Shown: positions 35,414-48,514, counted from the first letter of the stretch. The stretch is DNA of 64,000 bases from Halichondria panicea (GCF_963675165.1 NC_087379.1:5225442-5289441); one strand, 5' to 3'. Made by a program: numbers and translations. Notes: generated from the letters alone by a model not told the origin.

Positions 35414-38285
35414 ATGACTACTCGTCACCCCTCTTCCCACAAAAACTCACCAACAAGTTCCGACCTGGAAATGTCCGACCAAGAAGCAAAGCAAAACCGA
35501 CCTCTACGGGAGCGATTAGCCAAAGACAAGTTCAGCATTGCCCTTCTATTGTTTCTGTACATACTGCAAGGCCTTCCGATAGGTCTGGCTGGCTCAGTGC
35601 CAATCATCCTCCAAATGAAGAAAATTGGCTATCGACAACAAGCTCTGTTCAGTTTAGTGACTTGGCCATTCACCATTAAGCTACTGTGGGCTCCTCTCGT
35701 TGACTCTGTGTACAGTCGCAGTTTTGGTCGTCGCAAGTCGTGGCTTGTGCCCTCCCAGTACATGATAGGACTCACAATGATCTTCCTCTCGTATCTTATC
35801 AAGGGGTTGCTTGGAGACGAAACCACAGCCCCTAGTGTGGTCAGTCTGACTGTGGTGTTCTTTTTCCTTCATTTCTTAACTGCTACACAAGACATTGCCG
35901 TTGACGGTTGGGCTCTTACAATGCTCTCGAAAGAAAACGTTGGCTATGCCTCAACTTGTAACACCGTTGGACAAACGGCTGGATTCTTCCTCAGTTACAC
36001 ACTCTTCTTGGCTCTGCAATCGACAGAATTCTGCAACTCTTACATTCGCTGGGAACCTCAAAGCACGGGCCTAGTGGAGTTACCATCATTCATGTACGTG
36101 ATAGGAATAATATTCATGATTGTGACTACGTTTATCTGGTGGTTCAAGCAAGAGAAAAGAGAAGAGTATTCTGAGGAGAAGACACCGATTTCCAATGGCT
36201 ACTGGCAGCTGCTGGGTGTGCTCAAGTTGCCTAATGTGCAGATGTATGCCCTGGCAATACTCACATCAAAAGTACGTGTCTATGTTGGTGTTGTGTGTTT
36301 GCTTATGCTTTCATTTTCCTGATATTGATATGATTGCAGCCTTTCGTATTTATAAAGGGGTGGTGGTTTGTTCTGATTAAAACTGTAAAACAATGCTATC
36401 TCCTATCTCTGAGGGTCTGCTGTAAACTTTAAGGCTATAAAAACGTTATGCGATTTTTATTTCTTTGATTAAACGCTGCGATTGCAATGGGGATTGTACA
36501 GGCCTCGAATATTTGTGCCAAGTTTATGCGATATGGTAACCGCATAAATAGCATTATAGTTAGTGTCACGCATAAATTTCTAGCACTACGGTTTGAGTTG
36601 TGCTTTGTTAATATGTTGAAAGTGTACATGTATGTTTGTTGTTGTGCTTGTTAATATGTTGGAAGTGTACATGTATGTTTGTTGTATCTACATGTACGTG
36701 TCTAATAATTATGTGCTTGTAAATCTATTGCCTTAATTATGCCTCGGTGCGCATGCGCAAGCAAGGTATACGGTAGTGTGTTTGTGTGTCTGTCTGTGTG
36801 TGTGTGTGTAGACTGCTACAGCTGCTCAAGGATGAATCAAGTGCAAGTAAGAGTTTCTATAGGCTTCTAGTCATGTTTACTTGGATTTTAATTCGTGGAT
36901 TTGCAAATCGACTTTATGCCTAGTATTGCTTACTTGGAATGCCATTGCAGCCTTTTCAAAAGAGTCCGTAGAAAAACTTGTCCATGGAGTGTTGCTACTC
37001 TACTTAGTAGTTAGCTCTGCACTAGAACACTAGCTATTGAGAGTGAGAAGAGAGCTGCAAGGCTCTGCTGATGTAGCCATTAATTTTAGACTTGGACTTT
37101 TGGCATCGATCCTTTTTAACAGCACAATCATAGTCAATCATTATCTACTCTTTAAGTTTCTCTGTGATTCTGGATTCTGCCTGCATGCAGCAAATTAATT
37201 AATGCAAAATTTTCATCATGATATTATTTATAATGTGTGACACCTCCACTGAGGCATCAGCACCCGCGGTGCTTTCATTTATCTAGAGCTTGTTCAACAT
37301 ATAAATTTGTAAACGTACTAGGAGCCTATTCTTTATACGTAGAATATTTACCCCACACAGATTGCGTTTGCTGCAGCGGACAGTGTGACTGGGCTCAAGC
37401 TGATAGAGGCGGGGCTACCCTCTGAGCGGATTGCCCTCATGGCAGTGCCTCTGGTGCCTGTGCAGATAGTATTACCGTGGATCATCAGGTAGGGTCACTA
37501 AGTGCTGGATGCATGAGGTAGTGTGCCATGTGCACTCTCACTAATAAAAGTGTATGTTGAAAAACTGCGTGCAATTAAACTGATCTTATAGCTAAAGCAG
37601 AATTGTTGAGGTCGTGTGAATTATGAGCGCTACAGTGTTTTGGTATCAATTTGCTTAATACTAACCACACGAGTACTACTAGTTAGAATGATCACTAGCA
37701 CTGTAAACTGACGTTCCCCTCCCTCTCTCTCGCTGCAGCCGATTCACAACTGGTCCACGGCCACTGGATGTCTTCATGAAAGCCTACCTGCCTCGAGTGT
37801 TAATGGGTGTGGCATTTGCTGCCATTGTGTGGTGGACACCCCGTGTCAATAACGATGGGAGCTTCCCAGTCTACTATTACATTATCGTTATCGGAGTCTT
37901 CTTGGTGCAACAGGTACAGCCGTTTATAATGAAGCCGTTTTACACACAACTATATACTGCTTGCATGAGCTTTCTTACGGTGTATGTTCTTGTTTAACTA
38001 GTAGGTCATTTATTAAATAGGTTTTCTCACTTCAAAGGGTTCTTTTACAATACACGTACACTTTTAATTATCGGTATCTTTCAGCACGTATAATACACAC
38101 TAATGGTACCAACACCCTTTAGCTCTACAGTTCCTCTCTCTCTCTCTCTATTACTCCATGTATACAAGCGTCGTCTAGCTCACTGACTTATTTTGTGGTA
38201 GATCAAAGGCCAGTTCACAAACTGTACCATCAATATACAGCATACATTGAACGTGTAACACATCCTTCCTACACACACACCCTCC

Positions 38286-38332
<47 letters not shown>

Positions 38333-39005
38333 GGTGTTTGCCTACTCCATGTTTGTGTCTGGTATGGCCTTCCATGCCAAGATCAGTGACCCGGCCATTG
38401 GAGGCACGTACATGACCCTCCTCAACACCATCATGAACATGGCGGGGACCTGGGTTGGCACGCTAGCTCTATGGCTGACTGATAATGTCTCTGTCAAGGA
38501 CTGTGAAGGAGTCAGTGATGATAGTCTGGACTGTGACACTATGCACGAGTTGCAGGTACACACATGACATGACAGTACTGTTTTACAGTGGGTGTGGTCT
38601 ATGGAGTACTTGTAGCTGAGTTGGGAACAACTGTAATTATGTAGTTAGGTATATTAGACCGAAGACCCAAGATTTTGGGGTTATGGTTCGTATATAACAT
38701 TTTTGTAGGCTGGTAAAAACTTCCATTGAAGCTATATTTCAGACAGTTTAGACTCAAAATAATGTTCCCACATACGAATTTCACAATAATACGGTTTTGT
38801 TATTTATTGTCAGGCATGTATTCATTGTTGTTTCCCCCTGCAGGCATGCGAGGCAGCTGGGGGCCACTGTGTGACATATGTAGACGGATACTATGTGGAG
38901 ATGGTGCTATGTGTGACAGTCGGGGTGATCTGGGTGTGGTGGCAGCGTAAGAGGATAGGTCAACTGCAAGACCTCAGGGAGGACCAATGGAGAGCAAGAA
39001 CTTAA
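35414..39005 (+). CDS. SLC33A1: Acetyl-CoA transporter (SLC33A1/AT-1), 514 aa
   Basis: Multi-pass ER membrane protein that moves acetyl-CoA into the lumen for ganglioside and protein acetylation. Five exons: 35414-36271, 37361-37488, 37739-37913, 38334-38555, 38844-39005 (1545 nt, phases agree). Family blocks: LLLFLYILQGLPIGLAGSVP; TWPFTIKLLWAPLVDSVY; FGRRKSWLVPSQYMIGL; TATQDIAVDGWALTMLSKEN; VGYASTCNTVGQTAGFF; IAFAAADSVTGLKLIEAGLP; AKISDPAIGGTYMTLLNT. About ten to eleven hydrophobic segments are visible. Human has 549 residues; the difference is a shorter N-terminus. Intron 1 (1.1 kb) contains a dispersed repeat; the exon-4 acceptor follows a (CA)n run. I chose the ATG at 35414; no upstream in-frame ATG exists after the preceding stop. 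Confidence 0.96.
36733..37260 (+). repeat. Dispersed repeat family, copy 1 (SLC33A1 intron 1)
   Basis: Begins aattatgcctcggtgcgcat..ggtatacggtagtgtgt, then ttctataggcttctag, cttggacttttggc and gcctgcatgcagcaaattaa, to ..acacctccactgaggc. The same order of blocks recurs at 53638-54040 and, more diverged, at 46733-47230. A short piece of the 5' end is at 50192-50226. No coding capacity seen. Confidence 0.75.
38288..38329 (+). repeat. (CA)n microsatellite at the SLC33A1 exon-4 acceptor
   Basis: About 20 CA units followed by cgcag|GTGTTTGCC. The tract replaces the polypyrimidine tract of the acceptor used at 38334. Confidence 0.9.
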
Positions 39006-39184
39006 TTAGTCATCATAAAATTAATGATTAGGACTAATGCATTTATACAGTTATGCACACGTAACTACAATAGCTTTGTTATACTCAAATCATTTATTTT
39101 TGTGGTGTCCAGTTTGACCCCTTAAAAACAGCACAAATAATAATTTAATGGTGGCACAAAAATACAGCAAGATGAGTTTACGGG

Positions 39185-42100
39185 CTATTTTTTCCTACGA
39201 GAGTTTTTAGAGGTCTTTAGTTTTGGCTGGTCACTGTTCACATGTATAGCATGCCCTGTGTCCTTGATATGCTGAAACAGTTTGTTTCTTGAGGGGAAGT
39301 CACTCTTACAAACATTACAGTAGTTGAGCTGAGACTGTGAAGCCTGTATATATATAGAGAGGGAGAGAGAGAGGGAGGAAGTTGTAAGCACTAGTATGGT
39401 CTTAATTATAATTTTTTACTTTCAGGTCTGCTGCACCAGATGCTTTCTTCTTCCCTTTCCCTTTCCCTTTCTTCTTAGCCTTGTAAGGTACATGTACATC
39501 GTTATCTCTGCGTGATGGTGTATGTGTGTGAGTACACTGTGTTATGTGGATACCGCTAAGGAAAGGAACTCCCGAGTACAGTACAGTAGAATTACTCAGT
39601 GGGGGATGGGGGTGATGAGCGTTCAACTGCCTCAGGGAAGGTAACCTCAACTGTATCAACTCGACTCGCATGAGACTTCTTATTCCTTTAAGACACACAA
39701 AATGACGGTAAGTAACACATACCATGTACACGCATGTACGTATAGCTTCACCTTAAGAGTTCCAGTGGTACATCCTCATCAGTGTCCGAACTACTAACTC
39801 CACCTACTTCAGTACTGGTCACACCCACTCCAGCACTCTCACTAACAATTTCATTGTTTATGCTTAAGTTTGGCAATACTTCCTCTTTTGTGGAATCCAA
39901 GGTAAGCGTGCTTGACGTTTGTAAACTCAATTCTTCTAGCTTGTCCTCAACACTTTGAGCGCAATTGTCATGCGACTGTTGGGCCTGCAAATCAGCATCC
40001 TCTTCTTGAAGAAGTTTCCGTAACAGAGCAGCGTTTTCTCTATGCTTCTTGGAGCGTTGGTGATTAGCAAACCTGTAAGGACACACTTCGTTAATGAAAA
40101 ACAACGTAACAAATTAAGTACTAAACGTACGATTTGTCAGTCCTGAACATTTTGTTGCATGCCGGACAGAACAGATCCTCGTCAATAGACTCCTCACCAC
40201 TACCTGCACAAGCGTCATAATAATTATCTATACATGTTACATGTGTATATATGCACACCTAGCTAGTACGTACAAACATTGTAGTGCAGCTCAAACATTA
40301 GCCATTAGCCTCGTGCAGCCGATTTTCTTTAATAGAACAAAGTTGAAAAATACGGCCTGGTATTGATTGTATCTGGGCGTGGCAGGAATCGGAAACAAAA
40401 GCAGAGATTCTTTATAATAATTATTATTTCTTTCCTGTCATATTTCCCCGTCTAAGTTTAATACCATAATTTAGCTCCGTGTACGCTCTCCAAGTAACCG
40501 TAGATTATCTAGCTAGCTAGCTAGCTACGGCAAGTCAGATTAACGTATATATTGTCTTGCTTCACAAGAAGGTCCCACTCTCATTGCAGAACAGGCCCAG
40601 CTCTTGTCAGAAGGAAGAAACGTCTTTGTCTGGTTTTCAACATGGTATGGCAAGTCTCTTGCTATCAATTGCTGCCCTTTATGATGACTACAAGCTAGTA
40701 GGTAGGACAAACATTGCCGGCCTTTTATTTTTGATTCCTAACCACGCCCAGATACAATCAACACCAGGCCTAGCGTTATTTTAGAGACAGCTTGGCTGGG
40801 AACGAGCCTACCGTATTACTAGAATATTTTGCGAGTGAAAAACCTTTGCGAATGAGCCAAATCAGCAGAAAATTTGACCCTTTGCAATCTAACTATTGCG
40901 TTCTGGCAAGGATCGTGTGTATTTACTAGTAATAATTTAGGTTTTGCGGATTTTATTGTTGCGAATTGAACAACCCTCGCAAAATTTGCAAATGTTTGAT
41001 GCTCGCAAAACATTCTAGTAATACGGTACGTAATGAATTATATTGACTAATAATAATAAGGACCTTCACGATACAAGTTATCCACAGCAGTCTTTGCTAC
41101 CGATAGACCCTCCCCCCCATACATTGATAACCAGTCCACCCACTCACTGTCTGAGTCCTTCCCAAACTCCTGGTCCAGTTGAGTGGCCATTGACTGAAGT
41201 TCTTCCTCAAACAGAGCTGCAGCCTCAGAGTGGGTTGGGTCACGCTGGTACTCCTCTTGTAGTCTGTGGGGGTATAAGCATAATTATGATACTTTCCTAG
41301 CATTGTGTGCAAATTGTGTGTAAATTATCATTTGGGAACAAAACTAAAAGTCAAAAGTGTGCATGTACTATGTACTACAGCCTAAGATGCAAGTTATGAT
41401 GTAGAATGCTTGTCTTAATTAACAATCACCCTTCTGCAACGTGTTTTAAATACTGACTTCAGTCTTTTCTCTCTGTCCTTTGCTCTCTTCTCAGCCACTT
41501 TCTGCTGCCTCACCATTTCTCGCTCTTCCAACACTAACTGCTTAAGTAACAGTTTGTTCTGCCAACGAAACATGTTAAATTGACCAACATACCTTATAAG
41601 CTTGTACTCTTTTATCTCTCTTCCTTACAAATGCCACCAGAGCCTGAGATCGAAAAGAATATAACCACACGCTATTCATTAATGAGCTACAAAGCACTTT
41701 CTAAAGAGTATGCATGGTAAACTAAGTTGGAGGAACATGTACCTCACAGTCTAATAACTCTCACCCGGACGGTTTCGTTGGTTTTCCTCTTGGCTGCCTC
41801 CCTCAATTTCTTGTTTTCTTTCTCCATGAGTCGTTGCACTCGTCTGTTGGGTGCATCACGCAGGTCATGCATATCCTCCCACGCATATGACTTGTGAGTG
41901 GTGAAACTCTGCCAGTAGCTGTAGAAGCTGTGAACCACCTGTAAACAACGTTGACGAAGGTAACGGCAAGTCTCATACTATAATTGTACCATAAGATAAT
42001 TATTCCATCACCCATATACATGTAGTAGATACGGACATGACAGACTGGTAAAGGTCCAAGGAGAACGCCATCAGGGTTTCATCTAGGATTAAAAGTTAGG

Positions 42101-43332
42101 GGGGAAGGTTTACGCACGCTGCAAAATATTTGGCCACTCCCACATGTGTTGACCACACCCCCTATTACATGCTAGTGCATCACAATAGATCTAGTTACAT
42201 ATTGCACATCATAGACAGTACTCGTGTGATGATGTCATTATTATACAAACATTAATTGGGGGGGGGGGGGAGGGGGGGGAAGGTTCGCCCCAGCCCCCCC
42301 CCCCCCACTAAATGAAACCCTGGCCATACAACACACATCCATAGAGAGCCATGACCTGAATAAGTACAGTCATGTACTCACTCATTCTATACTCTGTAGG
42401 AATGTATTTACTTTTTCGGAGAACAGAATCACTTACTGAGTAGAGTTACAACAACATGCGCTCACACTTTCATAGTCACTGGTTGAGTCCCCAAAAGATG
42501 GGAGTGGCTCATCGTCTTCGTCCATATAAGGAACCTCCTCTTCCCCCACTCGATAGAACACGTCTATATACACTGCATAGAAGCCCTGCAAGAAAAAGGT
42601 ATAACAATACTATACCGCATCAAATCGATGGTAAACGGTGGTGCGAATAAGTATACATGTACCACTAAAATGGCTTATAATTAATCGTCAAGTCAACTGT
42701 GACAGCTTGAAATCCACTACAGTACCAACGCTCAGCCCAGTTTGTATACTCTCAAAACCTTGCGTTCCGGACAGACAAGTATCCTACCTTCTTGTCATCA
42801 TTGTAGCCACTGAAACAGGTTGTTGAGAAGAAAGGCATGAGATTGAAGCTATCATCCTTGAAGTCAGACCCAGCTACAGAGGGACGTTATAAAATGAATT
42901 GAAATAGTTTATTTTATGTGCCCACTCACCTCCACGAAGTATGTCTTCTCTGTGCTTGTCGTACCTAAATAATGTATTACATAAATAATAATTTACAACC
43001 ATAAATAAGTATCGAGTAGCACTGCGTACGCTACAAACAACATTCAAGAGAGCTAGTTTAATACGATTGATTTGGCAAACGAACGAAAGAAACGAACCTA
43101 TCAGTTAGGTGCCGTTTCAGTATCACTAGAATACATCTTACCAGGCTCTCTCCTGTGGGTCACTGAGCACCTCATAAGCCTGCTGGACTGCAGTGAACAG
43201 TCGGGTACACTCATCCACATTGTCCTGGTTCTTGTCAGGGTGGAGCTTGAGCGCCAGTCTACGGTAGGCTCGTTTAATGTCTCCATCAGAGGCACTCCTG
43301 TCAACTCCTAGCACCTCATAGTGGCATTTCAT
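39185..43332 (-). CDS. DNAJC21: DnaJ homolog DNAJC21, 504 aa
   Basis: J-domain cochaperone (yeast Jjj1) needed for release of late pre-60S factors. Twelve exons: 43142-43332, 42930-42964, 42788-42873, 42466-42585, 41765-41938, 41593-41643, 41458-41558, 41148-41263, 40131-40203, 39752-40072, 39420-39507, 39185-39343 (1515 nt, phases agree). Residues 1-65 are the J domain ([20 protein letters not shown], then HPD in [10 protein letters not shown]). Next come [20 protein letters not shown] and a charged helix ([15 protein letters not shown]). A first zinc finger follows ([15 protein letters not shown], split codon, [10 protein letters not shown]), then an acidic Ser/Thr region, a [11 protein letters not shown] patch and a second zinc finger ([20 protein letters not shown]). 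Human has 531 residues. Introns hold a hAT-like MITE and a foldback element. Tail to tail with SLC33A1 (179 bp). Confidence 0.95.
40809..41029. mobile_element. Foldback MITE 'TACCGTATTACTAGAA', copy 1 (DNAJC21 intron 8)
   Basis: Ends taccgtattactagaatatt and, reversed, taccgtattactagaatgtt, both followed by ttgcgag. The interior contains tttactagtaataatttagg. A shorter copy in opposite orientation is at 47427-47568. Confidence 0.85.
42072..42322. mobile_element. hAT-like MITE with 5-bp TSD (DNAJC21 intron 4)
   Basis: Terminal repeats CAGGGTTTCATCTAG and CTAAATGAAACCCTG, flanked by GCCAT at 42067-42071 and 42323-42327. CAGGG ends with 5-bp duplications suggest a hAT-type (hAT5-like) transposase source. 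The interior holds long G and C runs that can pair. 251 bp, non-coding. Confidence 0.8.
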
Positions 43333-44105
43333 GGCTAGATACCTATAAGCATAGATTGAACTCTGTAAAACACTTAGTCATCTATAAATATCCACGTGTT
43401 TGTTTGCTGAGTCAGCAATTTCTAATAATGGAATAGTTTTTCCGACGACCTTTCCCCAATAGCAAAGTTGATAATGATGTTCTTCTGCTAAGGATCTTTA
43501 CCTATTATCAATTTGTGTCCACGTGCAGAGGTCCACGTGCAGCGCAAGAGATGTTGTTCATCAGCAGCTGAGAAAAACACCGTGGTACGGTGACGAACTT
43601 AAAGATCTCCGTCCGTGAGTTTCCTGATACCGTGAAAAAGACACTGGGATACTCTCAAGATGTGCTAGTCATTACAGCATGCACTCGATAGCATTTCAAA
43701 AGCAGTCCACTACGGGTCTGGGTCCGGGTGAGCTGACCACGTGGTGTAATAATTTTTTTTTTTTAGACAGGAGGCTTATTTAATTAATAGGAAGGAGGCT
43801 TTAAAGCTAAGAATTGTTGCAATGGTTCATTGGGAAATTACAAGTGTAAATTGATTGCATGGTTAAAGCGGGTAGTTGTTCTTTTTTTAGCAACTGGGTG
43901 GCAACACCCACGTGTATCTCTGTCAGCCACATTGAGTGGCAAAAGCACAAAGGAAGAGTTTCTGTGCATGCGTCTAATTAATTGTGCATATTTACTATTA
44001 CTTTTGTGTAAGCAGCATGCTTTAGCCACTCATGGCGGTGGATTGCAACGATTGCTAACGTTTTAGACATCAGTTCAGAGTTCAGACTACACGTACCTCC
44101 TACAG
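43333..44105. other. DNAJC21 upstream region, no gene seen
   Basis: Contains the DNAJC21 promoter and 5' UTR. A short T-run lies at about 43751-43763. No convincing coding exon on either strand. Confidence 0.5.
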
Positions 44106-44262
44106 ATATGTTTCAGAGGATATCCTTCATCTAGCAATCCCAACTATAAAAACAAGATCTTTGAGGCTGCCCAAGGACCCTAACTCAGTGTCTGAGCTGG
44201 TGGCCAAAGCTGGCAAGAATGTTGTCACTGCGCTAGATCCCAAGCTGCTCATTCATCTAAAG
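44106..44262 (+). other. Isolated candidate coding exon, product unrecognised
   Basis: Between an acceptor (cctcctacag|) and a donor (CTAAAG|gtgatg) lies a clean 52-codon frame (YVSEDILHLAIPTIKTRSLR ... ELVAKAGKNVVTALDPKLLI). The composition is protein-like, but I find no partner exon downstream on the plus strand. It could be part of a gene that is otherwise decayed, or an exon copied here with repeats. Confidence 0.3.
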
Positions 44263-46435
44263 GTGATGTGTCTCTTAATTAATGAATGCAATGTACAGTC
44301 ATGTGAATAGCATACATGTATAACTACAAGACCTGGTACGGGTTCTAGTCGACTAGAAGCTGTATCCAGAATTTATTATTGCACAGTCAGCAGCAGTGGG
44401 TGTAGCCTCGACCCCAGGCCGATCCGTCTCCAATTGAACGCCAGGTTCTATTAAAAAAAAATCGGCCTGGGACCAAGGCTACAGTGGGTGAGGCTACAGG
44501 ATCTAGGATACAAATTGTTGGTGTTCATTAAATAGAACATTGAGCATGCTCAGTAGGAGGTCACACCTACACACGTGGCTGAATCTCCAGGAGTGACGAA
44601 TACAATACACGTAGTTCAGATGTCTAGATCTATTCTATAACACTTGATGACAGTGAATCTATAGCAGTGGTGATGAATTTAAGACTATGCAAGCCTCCTC
44701 AAAGAAGACAGCAGCAGATTCATGCATGATTCTGCATGCTGCAATTATATAGAATCAGTGCATGAGCTTGCAGTTTAAATTAAGACTCTAGGGCAGGAGT
44801 GCTACAACCTAGTGGTGTGAAGAAAGAGCATTATAAAAAGTTGGCTAAAATAAGTATATGTATAGGCGGATTTTTTGTGTTGTATGCCAGAAGCATAAAA
44901 AGAGCCTTAGCACCTAGAACACAACTCCATGCACCAGTATGACATACAATTATTACGAGTTGTCGATGAGTTCAAAGATCAATTAAAATTTTACACCAAC
45001 CACCACTTTTTATCTTCTGGGCAGAACCCTGATCTCGAGTAAGATCAAACGGCAATATGCTACCGCTGATCGTGGCGCACGACGTATAAAGGGTTAAGGT
45101 GTGGACATTATTTAACAAATTTGCTAAAAATTAGTACCCGTTTATAATAGGTATATCTTGCACTGGCTCTTGGAAAATATTGATGTAGAAATCTCATAAC
45201 AAACACTACGGAAAAGATATAAAAGATTGCTGTAAGAAAATGCTTAGGTAGGTAGATGCAGCTTGGACAATTATATAGACGGCAAGTTTTAGTTTGTCAT
45301 TCGCTCTCTGTAATATTATGTGCTCAGTGCAGATTGGTCATCACACTAGTCAGTCACACCCAACCATCACTGTCAATTTTGTTGTAGTGTGCATGCATGG
45401 CTGTCGATAAAACTACAGATTAATGCGTTCAGCATGAAGATATTCCTTGTATCGCCTATGAGTATCAAAAACTGGGAAACTGTCAATGTCGTTGTATGCA
45501 TGCATGGTATCGCCTATGAGTATCAAAAACTGGGAAACGCGTAATTCCATAAGAACTCTGTCTGTATGGAAAATTTCGTTTTCTATTAGCGACACAATTT
45601 CGTCTGCATGCATATCACATAATCGACTGTTAAGAAATCAGCCAGTTTTTTGAAACTTATAATTTAGCTATTTACGATTACGGGAGCTCCGGGCTGCAAG
45701 AAGCATCTTGGGCATAATAGTGGTTCTGTTGTGCCGGATATTGTAACACGCTCACGACCATCTTACGGGTAAGCTAATGATTATTATAATCTGTGAAATT
45801 ATGACTAGTGTCTTTTGAGAGATTAATATTGTGAGATTGATTGAGTTCCAAACAGTATTCACAGCACTGCCTTTTTCATGGCACGGCGACATGATGCCCA
45901 CTGTCGTTGACTGCAAATAGCTAGCTGGTAGTTGTAGTAATAGACTGAAAGGGGGGATCCGTGGCACCCGTGGATCCGCCACTGTACACGTGTGTACGTA
46001 TAATTATCTCTTTGCAACCTGGTGCACATCTGTCAAAAGTTGAAGCCATAATAATTATATTGCCTTTTCAGTAGGAATTAGCACACCGAAACACATGCAA
46101 AAATGATGTTTCCTATGGGAGCAGAAGTATTGCGCCCTGGAGGTGTCAGGTGTGTCTAATTGGTGAATGCATGTGTTGAGGAGGATAGCACCTGCCGCCT
46201 AGTAAGCCACACACCGTACAAGGGAACCATGCAGCTCTACCTTCTCCGGAGATGAAAACAAAAAAATACTATTGAAAGACAAGATTAAATGATTGAAAAA
46301 TTATACCAACGTGCACAGAATAACGTTCCACCCGTGATTCTGGCTTCACTGGGGGTCTGAAAACAAGTGCATTTGCTATAACTATGGTGGTTTGTGTATG
46401 CAATGCCCCCAAATTATATTGGTGAGACATTGCAT
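44263..46435. other. Gene-free, repeat-derived stretch
   Basis: No supported gene. It contains a small foldback (44401-44482: gtagcctcgaccccaggccg against cggcctgggaccaaggctac), a 57-bp-spaced direct repeat of atcgcctatgagtatcaaaa (about 45451 and 45508), and a single hAT-like terminus at about 45948-45982 (reversed: cagtggcggatccacgggtg). Confidence 0.5.
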
Positions 46436-46731
46436 GTATGCATGAATCACACTATAGTTAATAATTTTACTGTACAGCTTTCTCTGCGTGCTGGCAGCCT
46501 ATTATAATGTCATAATTATAGTACCTTATATCCCGTTGCTACATTGTTGCCATGTGTGCAATATGCAGCATTATACAATGTCCTGTTTTAACTCATGCAG
46601 TCAGTCTCTAAGCAAATGTGAGTAAATCATCCATCAATGTGTCAACTTTAGACCTTTAATTAAACGATGCCCGTTCGTTCCTGAATAATTTTCTCTGTAG
46701 TAGTATACAATTCAGTGGCACCTGTGGCCAT
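46436..46731. repeat. Segmental direct duplication, copy 1
   Basis: From aatcacactatag..tactgtacagctttctctg to ..cagtggcacctgtggcc. Matches 47711-48217 closely (shared blocks include gcaatatgcagcattataca and gcccgttcgttcctgaataa-type sequence). Copy 2 has about 205 extra bases in the middle. Confidence 0.8.
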
Positions 46732-46732
46732 A

Positions 46733-47230
46733 ATTATGCCTCGAGGCGTAGCCGCACGAGGGATACGGTAAAGCTGTCTGTGTGTGTGTCTGTTCCAGCT
46801 GTAACTGTTCAACAGTTGCAATGCGACAAAAACTAACAGCTTCTATAGGCTTCTAGCCACGTTCTCTTGGATTTTTATTCGTGGATTAGCAAACTAAAGC
46901 TTCTTTCTCGAGTTATGGCTAGTTAAAGGCTGTTGCAGTCTCTTCAGAATCTTTCATAGCATTATCTGTTCGCACAAACTTTCTATTCAACATATGAGTT
47001 AGCCTTGCACTAAAGCGCTAGCTTTTTGTTAGCTACAAGACTCAGAAAATATCTGTTAAAACAGCTAGCTAGCAGTAGCCATTATTTTGTGAAGTTGATC
47101 TCTTTGGACACACCCTTTAATTATTCCTGTGGATGTAATGCGCATGCGCGCTCATTCCCCATGTGTGAGAAAATAATATCCCAGATCCAGATCCTCCTGG
47201 CAGAATCATCTTTTTCTTGAGGGCCACAAA
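46733..47230 (+). repeat. Dispersed repeat family, copy 2 (diverged)
   Basis: Starts aattatgcctcgaggcgtag ccgcacgagggatacggta, then gtgtgtgtctgt, cttctataggcttctag, ttggatttttattcgtggat. Homologous in block order to 36733-37260, with more substitutions. Inserted directly at the end of the copy-1 segmental duplication. Confidence 0.65.
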
Positions 47231-47426
47231 ACACTACCATATAACAATATAGATCCATATGCATGTACACAAGTCCTCAGTTATGATAGATATTATATAC
47301 ACTGATTCTGTGAACTACAGATCCTGGAAGAATCAATTTTCTTCTTTCTTGAGGCCATATAATACAATAGATAACAACAATAGATGCATGTAAATAAGTA
47401 TTTTTTTCTCAGTGAGTTTATATAGA

Positions 47427-47568
47427 TACCGTATTACTAGAATGTTTTGCGAGCATCAAACTTTGCGAGGGTTGATTAATTCGCAACAATTAAATCCGCA
47501 AAACCTAAATTATTACTAGTAAATACACATGATCCTTTCCAGAACGCAAAATGTTCTAGTAATACGGT
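47427..47568. mobile_element. Foldback MITE 'TACCGTATTACTAGAA', copy 2
   Basis: Ends taccgtattactagaatgtt and ttctagtaatacggt. The interior is the reverse complement of the right half of the 40809-41029 copy (gcgagcatcaaactttgcga, then ttactagtaaatacacatga), with about 65-80 bases deleted. Confidence 0.85.
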
Positions 47569-47710
47569 GAGCTAACTTTAATGTAAAATTCATTATAGAA
47601 ACTACTATAACACTAATACTTTTGGAGCAAAAGCGAGAGGCATTAGCAAGCGCATGCTTGCAACACTCGTTAATACAAATATATAGTGCATGACGTTTTG
47701 TATATATAAT

Positions 47711-48217
47711 GCACGAATCACACTATTTAATATTGATACTGTACAGCTTTCTCTGTGTGCTGGCGGCCTATTATAATTATGCATAATTATAGGACCTTAT
47801 ATCCCGTTGCCATGTGTGCAATATGCAGCATTATACAACGTCCTGTTTTAACTCATGCAGTCGGTCTCTAAGGAATGCGAGTAAATCATCCATCGATGTG
47901 TCACTGGCGTTGATTAGGTTGATTAGGGGTAGAAATGAAGTTAACTGGGGGTGCTGATCCTTGTTTGAAGTTAAAATTTACGACAGTTGTTATAATTATG
48001 TTGTAGCTACAATAGAGCTTGAAGTGTCGAAAGTTTTAGCAATTTGAGCCTGATATGTTGTTGATGTTAGAAACTGCCTGACGCTGCTTGTCACTGGTTC
48101 GTTCATACAACTTTAGACCTTCAATTAAACGATGCCCAGTTCGTTTCTGAATAATTTTCTCTGTAGTAGTATACAATTAGTATACAATTCAGTGGCACCC
48201 GTGCATGGCCACAATAC
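47711..48217. repeat. Segmental direct duplication, copy 2
   Basis: Same flanking sequence as 46436-46731, interrupted at about 47907-48112 by some 205 bases absent from copy 1. It also has a short internal duplication (tagtatacaattagtatacaa-type) near 48168-48190. Confidence 0.8.
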
Positions 48218-48514
48218 TATGATTACATATAGTCTTGTGTCCTCACATTTCATGCATGTGACACATTGTTTGGAATGCTGCGTGTAGTACCATGCAGGTC
48301 CTGACGGTCTCAACTGGGCGGACATAAAACATTTTTTCTGTAGCTTCCATTGGTAGTTTGGTAATGTATACAGATCCATGTTCCTCCGGTGAACACGAAA
48401 CTTTCTCTCAGAAGGTCTCCAGCCATTCATCCTGGCGTAAACATTTGATGAATGTGAATATCTTCTGTGTATCTTTGCAGCTGGCTCACCTAAGGCATCA
48501 AGATAACTGGACAA

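Noticed and set aside
39402-39731. 109-codon minus-strand ORF treated as one exon
   Set aside because: Only its end (39420-39507) is a DNAJC21 exon. The upstream part lies in the intron before the acceptor at 39508.
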